Shown here: piece by piece, positions 8,785 to 18,300 of the stretch | Layout of the letters: each line of letters starts with the position of its first letter | Numbering within the stretch: the first letter of the stretch is position 1 | NCBI RefSeq assembly: GCF_002160895.1 | Contig: NZ_NFLL01000018.1 | Span: 1 to 48,515 of the forward strand | DNA length: 48,515 bases | Reading direction: 5' to 3' | From: Faecalibacterium sp. An122 | GTDB taxonomy: Bacteria > Bacillota > Clostridia > Oscillospirales > Ruminococcaceae | Notes under the pieces: model-generated | What the model was told of the DNA's origin: nothing | What the model saw: only the letters and a program-made list of their open reading frames with translations | The model's database searches: none | Position numbers and translations under genes: made by a program

Positions 8785-8814
8785 TTGCAGGACAAGGCGA
8801 AGCTATGCTAAAAT
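8785..8814 (+). promoter_or_regulatory. Probable promoter of the 8855 membrane-protein gene
   Basis: TTGCAG (8785-8790) and TAAAAT (8809-8814) are separated by 18 bases and lie about 40 bases before the ATG at 8855. The 146-bp gap also has to hold the start of the divergent DUF4062 gene, for which I saw no convincing promoter. Confidence 0.5.
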
Positions 8815-8854
8815 ATGGTTGAAACGTACCATACAGGAAAGGATGTGAACTTGC

Positions 8855-9445
8855 ATGGATTGGGGCGATAAGCTGGTGCATCTGGTTGCCTGGCAGATGA
8901 GACCGGCGTTCCGGTTCTTTTATCCTTTGTTTTCCAACTATATGGACCGGGATACTGCCGTCGTTGCCGCAACAGCAGTGGCAGGTATTTTATGGCTGGC
9001 TCTGAGCGTCGGGGTGATCATTCTGCTCGCTGCGGTATATTTTAAGCTGCTCAGGTGGTTCACTGCCAAAGATATCGTACAGCAGTATCAGACGTACAAC
9101 GCGCAGATGGAAAAGATCCTCGGGCTGGACAAGGACGCCCTGCGCGAATGGACCGAGCTGCCCAGGCTGCGGCGTTCCTGGCGCAGCCGGCTTTGTGCGG
9201 CAACGTTTCATTGCGTCAAGTGGATGCTGGTGGTGACCGGCATCCTGGGGGGCGGATTTTGCAGCCTGTTCTTTCAGCCGCAGACGGTTGCAGCTCCCGC
9301 CAAAGTCGTATTCAGTCTGGCAGTGTGGGCCGGATGTATACTTTGCGGTCTGGTGGCAGTTTGGCTGCTGAACCGCCTGCGGCGGCTTCCGGACCGTCTC
9401 CGGAAGGCTTGGTTTGGCTCCCCGGCGAGGTGCCGAAAATTATAA
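8855..9445 (+). CDS. Predicted three-span membrane protein, family not recognised
   Basis: This 196-residue protein has three clear hydrophobic segments: about 35-66 (TAVAGILWLALSVGVIILLA region), 117-138 and 147-170. Between the first and second spans lies a charged, probably cytoplasmic, helical stretch of about 45 residues (AKDIVQQYQTYNAQMEKIL onward). There is no signal cleavage site and no catalytic motif. The ATG follows AAAGGATG. It is a single-gene transcript, with its own promoter upstream and a strong terminator directly downstream, placed between the minus-strand sensor pair and the secretion operon. It could be a membrane partner of either, but nothing in the sequence proves this. 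Confidence 0.75.
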   Translation: MDWGDKLVHLVAWQMRPAFRFFYPLFSNYMDRDTAVVAATAVAGILWLALSVGVIILLAAVYFKLLRWFTAKDIVQQYQTYNAQMEKILGLDKDALREWTELPRLRRSWRSRLCAATFHCVKWMLVVTGILGGGFCSLFFQPQTVAAPAKVVFSLAVWAGCILCGLVAVWLLNRLRRLPDRLRKAWFGSPARCRKL

Positions 9446-9478
9446 AAAATACAAGAATTTGAAATCAAAAATATAGAA

Positions 9479-9518
9479 ACACGGAGAGGCAATGAACGGT
9501 GGCCTCTCCGTGTTTTTT
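9479..9518 (+). terminator. Strong intrinsic terminator
   Basis: ACACGGAGAGGC (9479-9490) pairs perfectly with GCCTCTCCGTGT (9502-9513) and is followed by a T-run. It ends the single-gene transcript of the preceding membrane protein. Confidence 0.9.
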
Positions 9519-10406
9519 GTAATAGATTGAGGAATTGATGTAATGAATGGACGAATTTGACGCATGATTCGATAAAACGAATGAAAAATGCATCCATTAT
9601 TTGAATAAAAAGAAGCGGCATGAATGCCGTTCTTGCGGTCTGTAATCCATTGTTCAGCAAAAAAAGAAATACAGCTTTTTCATCCAATTTAAGCGAAAAA
9701 TATAAATCATATATCGCCCCTGAAAACACGGCTCAAAAAGATCAAACACAGATAGGTGATGGACAGAAGCGCACGCAAAAACAAGTGGGTTTTACACCAT
9801 AGAAAATCAGTCCTGCATCCCGCAGGACAAACGATTTGCCGCCTCCATCAGAAAACGAAATGGTTTCAATGAAGGGAGGATTACAAGCTGCGTTCAGCCG
9901 GTGCCATGGGGTGCAAAACCCGGAAGCAGCTGCCAGTATGCGGCAGGCCTGCATGGGGAACGGCCAGCCTCTTTCGACTGGCATTCAGTCGGTGTTGTAG
10001 AGAAAAAACGACGAATGAAAGATACTTTTGAAGAGAACTGAACAACCCCGGCGGGACAGCGCACTCCGATGAACTTGTGAAATGAAAGGGCAAAACCGCT
10101 TTTGGAGAGCGGCAGATTTCCCGGGTTGTATGGCAGCCGCTAAAATTGGCAGTGGGAGAGGATAAAAGACAGTCCGATTGAAAAATCACACACCAAACAA
10201 ACCGGAAAATCATGCTCTCAATCGGCATATCTTTGAGGTGCGTTTTCCCGGCACAGACAGAAAAATTTATTACAAAGTATAAAGCCAAACGAGGGGAAAG
10301 TCAATAGAAATGCTGCTGCATATTTTGGGTGATATGTTGTGCAGGTTGCCGGAAAAATGAGAAAATTTTTGGTCCGGTTTACCGTAATATCCAGGGCGGC
10401 AGAAGG
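9519..10406. other. Long (~890 bp) intergenic region ahead of the secretion operon
   Basis: No frame here has a convincing start or a protein-like composition. The first ~280 bases are AT-rich with a small hairpin (CGGCAT/ATGCCG at 9616-9629). The middle, about 9800-10000, is GC-richer and contains several short hairpins: GTCCTGC/GCAGGAC at about 9811-9829, and nested CTGCC/GGCAG pairings around 9930. It could hold an unannotated small RNA or upstream regulatory sites, but I see no known riboswitch. Confidence 0.4.
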
Positions 10407-10435
10407 TTGACAGGATAGAAGGCAGATTGTATTAT
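10407..10435 (+). promoter_or_regulatory. Strong sigma-A promoter of the type VII-like operon
   Basis: A perfect TTGACA at 10407-10412 is followed after exactly 17 bases by TATTAT at 10430-10435. Transcription would start near 10442 and give a leader of about 100 bases. It is the only clear vegetative promoter seen ahead of a 26-kb run of same-strand genes, so it probably drives them all. Confidence 0.85.
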
Positions 10436-10539
10436 AGAAGTAATCATAAACTGCATTCAAAACGGCCGGAATATTCAAATAAAATGCTATATTTGAGCTT
10501 GGCGCCGCAATCATGAACCGGAAGGACAAGGTGAATAAA

Positions 10540-12897
10540 ATGAGCCTTTTTTGTGTGATCTTTTCCATGGTGGCAATGGCCATTGCATTTGCCCAGAACG
10601 TAAGGCATGGACAGACCCATCGCATGATCCGGTTTACCGGGTGGTATTTCCTGGCTGTTTTCCTGGTCAATCTGGCATCCCAGCGGCTGACATACCCGCA
10701 GATGACTCCGTGGGATCTTTTCTTTTATGGGATGATTGCGGCCCTGCAAAGTTTTACGCTGGATGCATCCTATGACGTCATCTCACAGGCCATTTATACA
10801 GAGGGCGCGTTTGCGTATCTGTACTCAACGCTGATTTTGATGTGCGCCCCGATTGTGGGCGGTGCAGCGGTTCTCAACATTCTGGCAGATATTTTTCCTG
10901 AGTTCCGTTACTGGTATAAAACCTACCTGTGCCGCAGGGTGGTGATTTTCTCTAGCCTGGATGACAACACCTTTGGCCTGGCTGCGGAAATGGCATCGGA
11001 GGCTGGCCGCCACAGCGGTGTTCGGATTGTATTTGCCAATACGGCGGCGAATGAAGGCGAAGAGGATGAGAGAAACCAAATCGAGGAGGCACGGCGCCGC
11101 GGGTGGATCTGTCTCAAGGACGGCATCGGCGAGCTGAAACTGAACTGGAGACGTCCGCTCAGCTATGTTCTTGCGCGGGAGGACGAGGAGCGAAACTTAC
11201 AGGATGCGCTCCAACTGGCCAGTCACCGCGAAGGTCTCTGGAGTCGGGCGACCGATACAGAGATCTGGGTCTACACCCATGATTCCAGCGCACCGGAACT
11301 TCTGGAACAGGCTTTTTCCAGGTATCGCGAGGAAAAGACGATACGCCTGCGGATGATTTCGCCGGTCACCATGACGGTGTACCGGCTGCTGAGCGAATAC
11401 CCGCTGTATGATGCGTTTGTCCGCGGCCCGCAGCAGGAGGAAGCCTACACGGTGGCCATTCTGGGCACGGATGCTTGGGCAGAAAATTTGTTTCGGACGG
11501 TGTACTGGTGCGGGCAGATTCTGAACAAGCATTTGAACATCCACCTCATCAGCCCGGATGCGGAACGGTTCGCCCGGCACATCCATGCACAGATTCCGGA
11601 GCTGGAGGAAAATGACGGACAGGAGGCGTACTGTCAGGTTGCCTTTGAAGCCCTTGATCCGGAGAGCGAGGCGTTCGAAGCGCGCCTCATGCAGCAGCCG
11701 CTCCGGGACTGCCGGATATGGTATGTCAGTCTGGGCGCAGATCGGCGCAATATAGCTGTGGCCATGGCGCTGGGACGGCGCCTGCGGGCGATCCATCTGA
11801 CCGAGTCATTCCATGGGTGGGTGCACTACGTGGTCAATAACAATGCGTTGACAGCCAGTCTCCAGGCCTGGCAGGCAGGCAGCCGGGACGGTTGTACCCT
11901 GCATCCCTTTGGCTCGGTGCAGGATCTGTATTCAGGCAGTAACCAGTGGGGCATCCTGCATGACTTTGCCTGGATGATCAATAACGCCTGGCAGGAGAAA
12001 AAGGGCGAGTTCAGTGCCGAAAATGAATACAAGCGCCGGTCGTCGCTGGCCGCGGCGCTGCATATTCAGTATAAATTGTACAGCGGCGGCTTTTTGGCGC
12101 CCAACCTGTGCCCGGAACAGTTGCCCCTGAAAATACGGGAGAGCCTGCACTTGTATTTGCAGGCGCCCGCAGACCAGGCGCGGGATTATGCAATTGGGTA
12201 CAATGAACACCGGCGCTGGAACGCTTATATGCGCTCGTCGGGGTACCGGAGTGTTTTGCTGGCAGATTGGGTCGAATTTTGCCGAAACAAGGGAGAGGTA
12301 ACATCCCGGGACAAAGCGTCCGGGCTGCATGTATGCCTGACTGACTTTGCGGGCCCGGAGCCAGTGTCCCGGCTGAAAGACCAGGACTGGGAGGCGGACC
12401 TGCCCCGGCGGGACCCGGCCCGTTTTGCACAGCTGGATGGATTGGACCGGGTATCCTGGCAACTGCATCAGTTGAAGGAAGAGTTTGCCCAGAGCCGGTA
12501 TGAACAGGCGCTGTCCGCCTGGCGGGCCGGCGGCGAAAAATCAGAGGAAAAACCCACCCGGGAACAGCCCTGGAAGGATGATTATAAGATGTATGACATC
12601 CAGGCCTTGCGGGAAGTTGCGGAAAAGTACGAGATTTACAGCATAATTGAGGAATGGGCCAGAGAGAATGGTCGGCAAAAGCTGCGGGCCTACCTCAGTT
12701 TGCGGGAACTGGCCCCTGGACGGAAGGACCGGCTGGCGCTGCTGGATGCGCTGCGCGGTAAGATCAACAGCAAAGGGGCTGGACCCGAAGCGCAGAAACA
12801 GCTGGCACAGCTATATGCCTGGGCCGAAACAGAGCCCGAAGCGTTAGAGACGCTGACGGTGGAACAGTTGACAAAACGGCTGGCATTGGCTGTGTAA
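10540..12897 (+). CDS. Membrane protein with RCK/TrkA-N-like Rossmann domains and a RyR-like region
   Basis: The protein has about 785 residues. The N-terminal ~120 contain several hydrophobic segments (MSLFCVIFSMVAMAIAFAQ first, others near 25-45 and 80-110). The soluble part opens with a Rossmann-like strand-turn (RRVVIFSSLDDNTFGLAAEM at about 122-141), and a second similar unit begins at YTVAILGTDAWAENLF. This resembles the paired RCK domains of CASTOR/POLLUX- and BK-type channels. Near residue 555, EHRRWNAYMRSSGYRSV matches the EHxRW core of some RyR-type domains. I chose ATG 10540 because AAGGTG lies eight bases upstream; the in-frame ATG at 10513 has no binding site. As first gene of the operon it may be the membrane sensor of the system. 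The channel-like reading is inference: no selectivity filter is visible. Confidence 0.65.
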   Translation: MSLFCVIFSMVAMAIAFAQNVRHGQTHRMIRFTGWYFLAVFLVNLASQRLTYPQMTPWDLFFYGMIAALQSFTLDASYDVISQAIYTEGAFAYLYSTLILMCAPIVGGAAVLNILADIFPEFRYWYKTYLCRRVVIFSSLDDNTFGLAAEMASEAGRHSGVRIVFANTAANEGEEDERNQIEEARRRGWICLKDGIGELKLNWRRPLSYVLAREDEERNLQDALQLASHREGLWSRATDTEIWVYTHDSSAPELLEQAFSRYREEKTIRLRMISPVTMTVYRLLSEYPLYDAFVRGPQQEEAYTVAILGTDAWAENLFRTVYWCGQILNKHLNIHLISPDAERFARHIHAQIPELEENDGQEAYCQVAFEALDPESEAFEARLMQQPLRDCRIWYVSLGADRRNIAVAMALGRRLRAIHLTESFHGWVHYVVNNNALTASLQAWQAGSRDGCTLHPFGSVQDLYSGSNQWGILHDFAWMINNAWQEKKGEFSAENEYKRRSSLAAALHIQYKLYSGGFLAPNLCPEQLPLKIRESLHLYLQAPADQARDYAIGYNEHRRWNAYMRSSGYRSVLLADWVEFCRNKGEVTSRDKASGLHVCLTDFAGPEPVSRLKDQDWEADLPRRDPARFAQLDGLDRVSWQLHQLKEEFAQSRYEQALSAWRAGGEKSEEKPTREQPWKDDYKMYDIQALREVAEKYEIYSIIEEWARENGRQKLRAYLSLRELAPGRKDRLALLDALRGKINSKGAGPEAQKQLAQLYAWAETEPEALETLTVEQLTKRLALAV

Positions 12898-12921
12898 CAC
12901 AGTGGGCAAAGGGGGAATTGG

Positions 12922-15300
12922 GTGAAAACGCAGGATGGAACGATAAGCCGCTGGATGGCAGTGCTTGTGCTGGTTCTGGTGATGCTGTGGATGGCAGCTG
13001 GGTGGGTGCCGTCCGCTGCGGCGGCCGTGGAAAGCATGGGGAATGCCCGGCAGATTGCGGTGGTATACGATGATTCAGGCAGCATGGTCCGCGAGGACAA
13101 TGGCTATACAGAAAACTGGTGCCGCGCAAAATATGCGATGGAAGTGTTTGCGGCGATGCTCAAAAAAGAGGACAGCATGAGCATCTTTCCTATGAGTGCC
13201 TACCGCAATTCGGTGGAAAGCAGCCGCGCCCCGGTGCGGATTCAGGGCAGCATGGATGCAGACCAGCGGGTTCAGACGGTACATGAGATGGACCACCTGA
13301 GCCAGGGAACCTATTTCAACAGTGTTAAAGCGGCTTGTGCTTATCTGGAAACGGTGGAGCAGGGGCAGGACAGGTGGCTGATCGTCCTGACGGACGGCGA
13401 ATTTGATACCCCCATTGAGCAGGTGGAAGAGTACCTGCGTCAGGCGGCAGAACAGGGGATCAAGGTCATCTATTTTGTGATGGGAGAGGGAACCCAGAGC
13501 ATTGGGCAGGCCCCAGAGTTGGGAATCTACTCGTATCGCGTGGAAAATTCGGAAGAAATTCTGTCCGGCATCATCGAAGTCGCCAATCAGGTGTTTAACC
13601 AGCGAGCGCTGGACCACAGCTATCTGAAGGAGACCGCATACGGGTTGGAATTTACAACGGATATTCCGGTGTGGGATTTGACCATCTTTGCCCAGGGGCA
13701 AAAGATTGAGATTGGGGCGCTGTCCGGCGGAGAGGATACTTTACAGGCGGTGACCCAGACCGAAGTGCGCTACAGCGACAAGATGCCCAGCAACTACACC
13801 CCGGAGGAACAGCAGAACATTCTGGTGGACACAAATCTAGAGGGCATTCTGGCATCCTTTTCGTCCGAAGGCACCATCCCAGCGGGAACCTATCAGGTGC
13901 CGATGTCGGATTTGTCCAACGTGGAAGTTTATTACACCCCAGCGGTGGAAATTGAACTGCTGATGGAGGACGAGCAGGGAAACCAGTATCACCTGAACCG
14001 GCAGACAGCCGAGGTGGATAATCGCAGCTATCATGTGACGGCTCAGCTGGTGGATGCTGATTCAGGAGAGCCGGTGCGCAGCAATCTGGTCAAGCTGGAA
14101 TCCTGTACCCTGACCTACAGCAATGGCGGCGAGACCTATACCTTGACCGGCCTGGAACAGGGCGGCACCGCGGTGAAATTTTCTTCCGGCGAGCTGATGG
14201 GTGAGCTGCTGGCGCAGCTGGACTGGCAGCAGCAAATCCGGGTTTCCATTGAAAGCGTAGTGGGGCCGGAGGTCTGGACGGGTCAGCTGGAGGTTGTGCT
14301 CCCACAGGTCAGCCAGGACGGCGCAACATATCAGTTCCTGCTGGATACTCTGGAGGACGGTTCGGCCGTTCAGGTTGTCCCCCAGATTCAGAACCCGGAA
14401 ACCGGGGAACTGCTGGCACCGGGCGCAGAAGAAATGGCCAGCGCCGTGCTGGAGGTCCGAATGGAAGCCGCCGATCCCGGCAGCGCCGGCAGCGGGGCTT
14501 TGGGATGGCTGTACCGTATCTATGCGGCGCTGTATGAACGTCACCTGGATGACCGGGAAATTCTCTGGACCACGCAGCCGGACGGGAACCAGGTGCTGGT
14601 TCTGCCCCACTATGCAGGGCAGGGGGCAGACGACACCTACTACGGCAAAGCCGTCCTCTGGCTTGACTGGACCAGTGGCACAGCCGATCATGAAGTGCAT
14701 ATTTCCCAGTCCTGTGAAGTGAACATTGGCCCGCCGCCGCTGCGGCAGGTGCTGCCCCGGATGATCAAGGCCATGTGTCTGCTGCTGCTGGCGCTGGCAG
14801 CAATTCTGGGGTTCATTCGCAAGAAACGGCTGCCGGCCCGGCTTCAGGTTACGCTGACCGTGGTGGAGAAGACTCCGGGCATCTTTGCCGGCGGAGAATT
14901 TGAGCGGGAGATGGTGATTCACCGGAAGTTCAGTGTGTTCCGCGCGGAGGAAGCGCGGATCAATATGTCGTTCGGCGGCAAGATCTCGGCGCCCGCCCTG
15001 CACATCCGGGCGGCAAACCGATGCCTGAACAATAAGGATCGCCGGTTTGAGATTCTCAACATCGAAAAGTTTGCGCAGGTGGGAAGCATCCAGCCGGTTT
15101 ATGTGGACGGCAAGGAGGTCAAACCGGGAGACAACCACCGGCCGCGGAACAGCAAAATCAAGATTACCTGCCGGAGCAATACCTGCAAGGGCAGCATTCC
15201 CCCGACCTGTGAGTTCAAGTTTGGGGTACGCAGCAAAAAGGCGGCGAAGTCCGGGAGCTCCCGCAGGAAAAGAGGAAAATCCAGGAGACATGGTCGATGA
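12922..15300 (+). CDS. Secreted/anchored von Willebrand factor A domain protein
   Basis: This 792-residue protein starts at GTG with AAGGGGG upstream. A signal peptide or N-terminal anchor (MAVLVLVLVMLWMAAGWVP) ends near the AAAA run at about residue 35. A vWA domain follows, with an intact metal site: D50-x-S52-x-S54 in VVYDDSGSM, a threonine in QGTYFNS and LTDGEFD. After a beta-rich middle there is a transmembrane helix at about 614-632 (CLLLLALAAILGFI). About 155 basic residues follow on the cytoplasmic side, ending in an Arg/Lys-rich tail. The vWA domain should therefore face outside and bind a protein partner through a metal ion. The cytoplasmic end could touch the tubulin-like protein encoded next. 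Substrate and partner are not known. Confidence 0.85.
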   Translation: MKTQDGTISRWMAVLVLVLVMLWMAAGWVPSAAAAVESMGNARQIAVVYDDSGSMVREDNGYTENWCRAKYAMEVFAAMLKKEDSMSIFPMSAYRNSVESSRAPVRIQGSMDADQRVQTVHEMDHLSQGTYFNSVKAACAYLETVEQGQDRWLIVLTDGEFDTPIEQVEEYLRQAAEQGIKVIYFVMGEGTQSIGQAPELGIYSYRVENSEEILSGIIEVANQVFNQRALDHSYLKETAYGLEFTTDIPVWDLTIFAQGQKIEIGALSGGEDTLQAVTQTEVRYSDKMPSNYTPEEQQNILVDTNLEGILASFSSEGTIPAGTYQVPMSDLSNVEVYYTPAVEIELLMEDEQGNQYHLNRQTAEVDNRSYHVTAQLVDADSGEPVRSNLVKLESCTLTYSNGGETYTLTGLEQGGTAVKFSSGELMGELLAQLDWQQQIRVSIESVVGPEVWTGQLEVVLPQVSQDGATYQFLLDTLEDGSAVQVVPQIQNPETGELLAPGAEEMASAVLEVRMEAADPGSAGSGALGWLYRIYAALYERHLDDREILWTTQPDGNQVLVLPHYAGQGADDTYYGKAVLWLDWTSGTADHEVHISQSCEVNIGPPPLRQVLPRMIKAMCLLLLALAAILGFIRKKRLPARLQVTLTVVEKTPGIFAGGEFEREMVIHRKFSVFRAEEARINMSFGGKISAPALHIRAANRCLNNKDRRFEILNIEKFAQVGSIQPVYVDGKEVKPGDNHRPRNSKIKITCRSNTCKGSIPPTCEFKFGVRSKKAAKSGSSRRKRGKSRRHGR

Positions 15301-15363
15301 ACCTGCCGCGATGCGGTGGAAGCGGAAGCAAAAGCAGAACAAAAAAGAGCAGGAGGAAATTTT

Positions 15364-18300
15364 ATGAACGCACCTACATTGATTGTCGGTCTGGGCGGAA
15401 CGGGCAGCAAGATTGTCGCCAAGGTTGCAAATAAGACAAACTCCCAGCAGAGAAAACAGGTTCGTTTTGTCTGCATTGATACCGATGTGAATGATCTGCG
15501 CACGCTTCGGGAGAAAAATCCTTTTCTGGTGACGATTCAGACCTCGGCTCCCTACACGGTGGGCGAGTATCTGGATAAAAACCATTATGCCCGCGATGTG
15601 TGGTTTCCCACCCATCACATTATGAATTCCAAGACCCCCACCGAGGGCGCCGGACAGGTGCGCGCCATCAGCCGGCTGGCGTTTGACACCTGTGTGCGGG
15701 AAGGTGCGCTGGAGCCGCTGGAACAAGCCATTGATGGTCTCTATCCGCTGGATGGACGGGTGAACGGACAGGCGCTGCGGGTCATTGTGGTTTCCAGCCT
15801 TGCAGGCGGCACAGGCAGCGGCATCATTCTGCCTGCGGCCATGTACATCAAAAATTATCTGGACAAGCACTTCAAGCGCAATGCCAGTGTGATGCGTGGA
15901 TTTTTGCTTTTGCCGGATATCTTCTTTGCAGCCAAGAGCCCGGAGGAGATCAACAATCTCTGCTGCAACGGCTACGCGGCGCTGCGGGAGCTGGATGCGT
16001 TCATGCGCCGCAGCGACTGTGAGAGGGAGAGCGGCATCCTGCACAGCCTGTCCCTGACCATGCCGGACCCGACCACTGATTCCCGGGTGGATTACAAGCT
16101 GGCGCCGTTTAACTTCTGCTTCCTGTATGGGGCGCAGAATACCTCCGATCAGCGGCTGTCCAGTTTTGAGGAGTACATGAACCAGGCAGCCAACATCGTG
16201 TATGCCCAGTCCATCAGTGCTTTGAGCGGCCGGAGCAATTCCAGCGAGGACAACACGATTCTGACCCTCTGCGCCGGCCATGGGCGCAACCGGTTCTGCG
16301 GTGCAGGCAGCAGCTGCATGATCTATCCCAAAGAGGACGTAATCCGCTATATGGCGGATGTCTGGGCGCTGAAGAGCATGGGTGAGGGCTGGCTGTATCT
16401 GGACAGAAAGTATGAGGAGTACAGCCGCCGCCAGGAGCAGCTGATGGAGCGGGACCCCATGGCGGAGATGATGAGCCTGCGGGACTTTTACATCAATACG
16501 GTGGAAACCGACAAGGAGAGCGCACTGACCGCCCGCATCCGCAAGGAATGCCGGGCACAGGATGCAGCCAATCCCACCCAGGATGTGGGCAAGTGGGAGC
16601 ACTATCTGATCGACCTGGGGGAGATGATCCACCAGGAGATCGAAGCCGATGTCCAGATGGAGAATGCCAAGCAGGACCTGCAAACCAGCTATAACACCCT
16701 GACTTCAGTGGGCAAAAATGAGACCGAGGGCATTGAAGCAGAGCGCGACGCTGCCTATGCCAAATTGATGGAATATCACAAGCGTTCGCTGGCCAGTGCG
16801 CAGATTGTGGCATCTTCCATCATCAACAATCACATTTTGGCCGAAGGCGACCTGACCGAAACCAGCAAACGCACCCACATGGAGTACTGGCTGCGGGGAA
16901 ACAAGGACCAGTTTGCGCATCCGGCCTCGGTGAGGTATTTCCTGTATGGACTGCAAAATCTGCTGGATAAGCGGATTGCAGACAGCCGCACGCGGCTGGA
17001 AAAAATTCACAAGGACCTGAAAGAATTGGATGACCAGATTGACGACCAGGAGACGGAGGGCATCCGCGAGGACATCACCGATTACCGGGTCACCAAAAAG
17101 GTATTTGTGTTCCCTGAGCGCGTGAATCTGACGGCGGTGGACGATCTGGTGGACTATTTCCAGAACCATCAAAAGAGCGTGGATGAAGAGCGGGATCAGC
17201 TGGTTCGGATGCGGGTGCTGGAAGCGCTGCGGGAACACGTCGGCCGTTTGGTCAACTGCATGGAGCTGTTTTTCAGCACCCTGCGGGTCTGCCTGGAGGA
17301 TACACGCCGCGACCGGAATTTGATCCGCGGCCGGTATAGCAACTGTGAGGGCAGTACGACTTACTATGTCTGTGCCAACAGCCGGTGCCTGGACGCCATG
17401 GAGCAAGAGATGCCCTATGAATTCAGCAGCATGGACAGCGAAGTCAGCCGGACCATCTACTGTGAAATCAAACGGATGGGCCTGAGCCGCGAGGAGATTG
17501 ACAGCCGCGGCCTCAAAAAGATGTATGAAAACGAGATCATGGATTACTGGCGCCGCGCCGTGCTGCGCAAGAATGGCGCCAGACTGGAGATCAATGTCAT
17601 TGATGCGCTGATGAATGAGGCCTGCTATATGGCAGACCGCAAGGACATCACCATGACGGAGCAGGAGGCCTATTGCCAGAGCAAGCTGACGCAGACAGCC
17701 AACATGGCAGAACCCTTCATCGAACGGCCCCAGGGAGAAATCCGGCATCCCATCAAAGTCAGCTGCTACAGTGAGAATGTGCGCCGGCGGTATGAAGGAT
17801 TCATCACCCGGGCACTGAATGAGGAAGGCGGCTATGCGGATGACTCGGTGGATGACTGCGAGCTGATTTTCTATCATGCACTTTACGGCATCCGCGCTGT
17901 GGATTTGCAGCAGTTCAGCCCGGAGATCAACTCCCGGACGATGAAGCGCCGGGCCGGCATCTACTATGAGGCATACAAGAGCCGTGTCAGCAAGCTGGGT
18001 CCGGTGCTGGCCCGCAACAGTGATATCACGCCCCATATTGACCGCAACTGGCATCTGGCCAAGTATCTGCCGGACCTGTCGGATGAGGTCCATGAAAAAG
18101 AGATCAAGGGTGTATTCCGTGCAATGGTCTGGGGTCTGATTTCGGAAAACATCAAGTATCAGGTGAGCGATCATCTGTATACCCCGGAGAGCAATGACAA
18201 TCGGGATTTTATCGTGCCCAGCCGGGAAGGGGACGCCGCCAAGGCCAACCCCTGCGACAAACTCAGTGAGCTGGCGGATGCACTGGCCATCAATCCGCCC

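Noticed and set aside
9742-10670. Three overlapping minus-strand frames upstream of the secretion operon
   Set aside because: They have no ribosome binding sites or recognisable domains, are Cys/Ser-rich, and one runs into the start of the operon's first gene.
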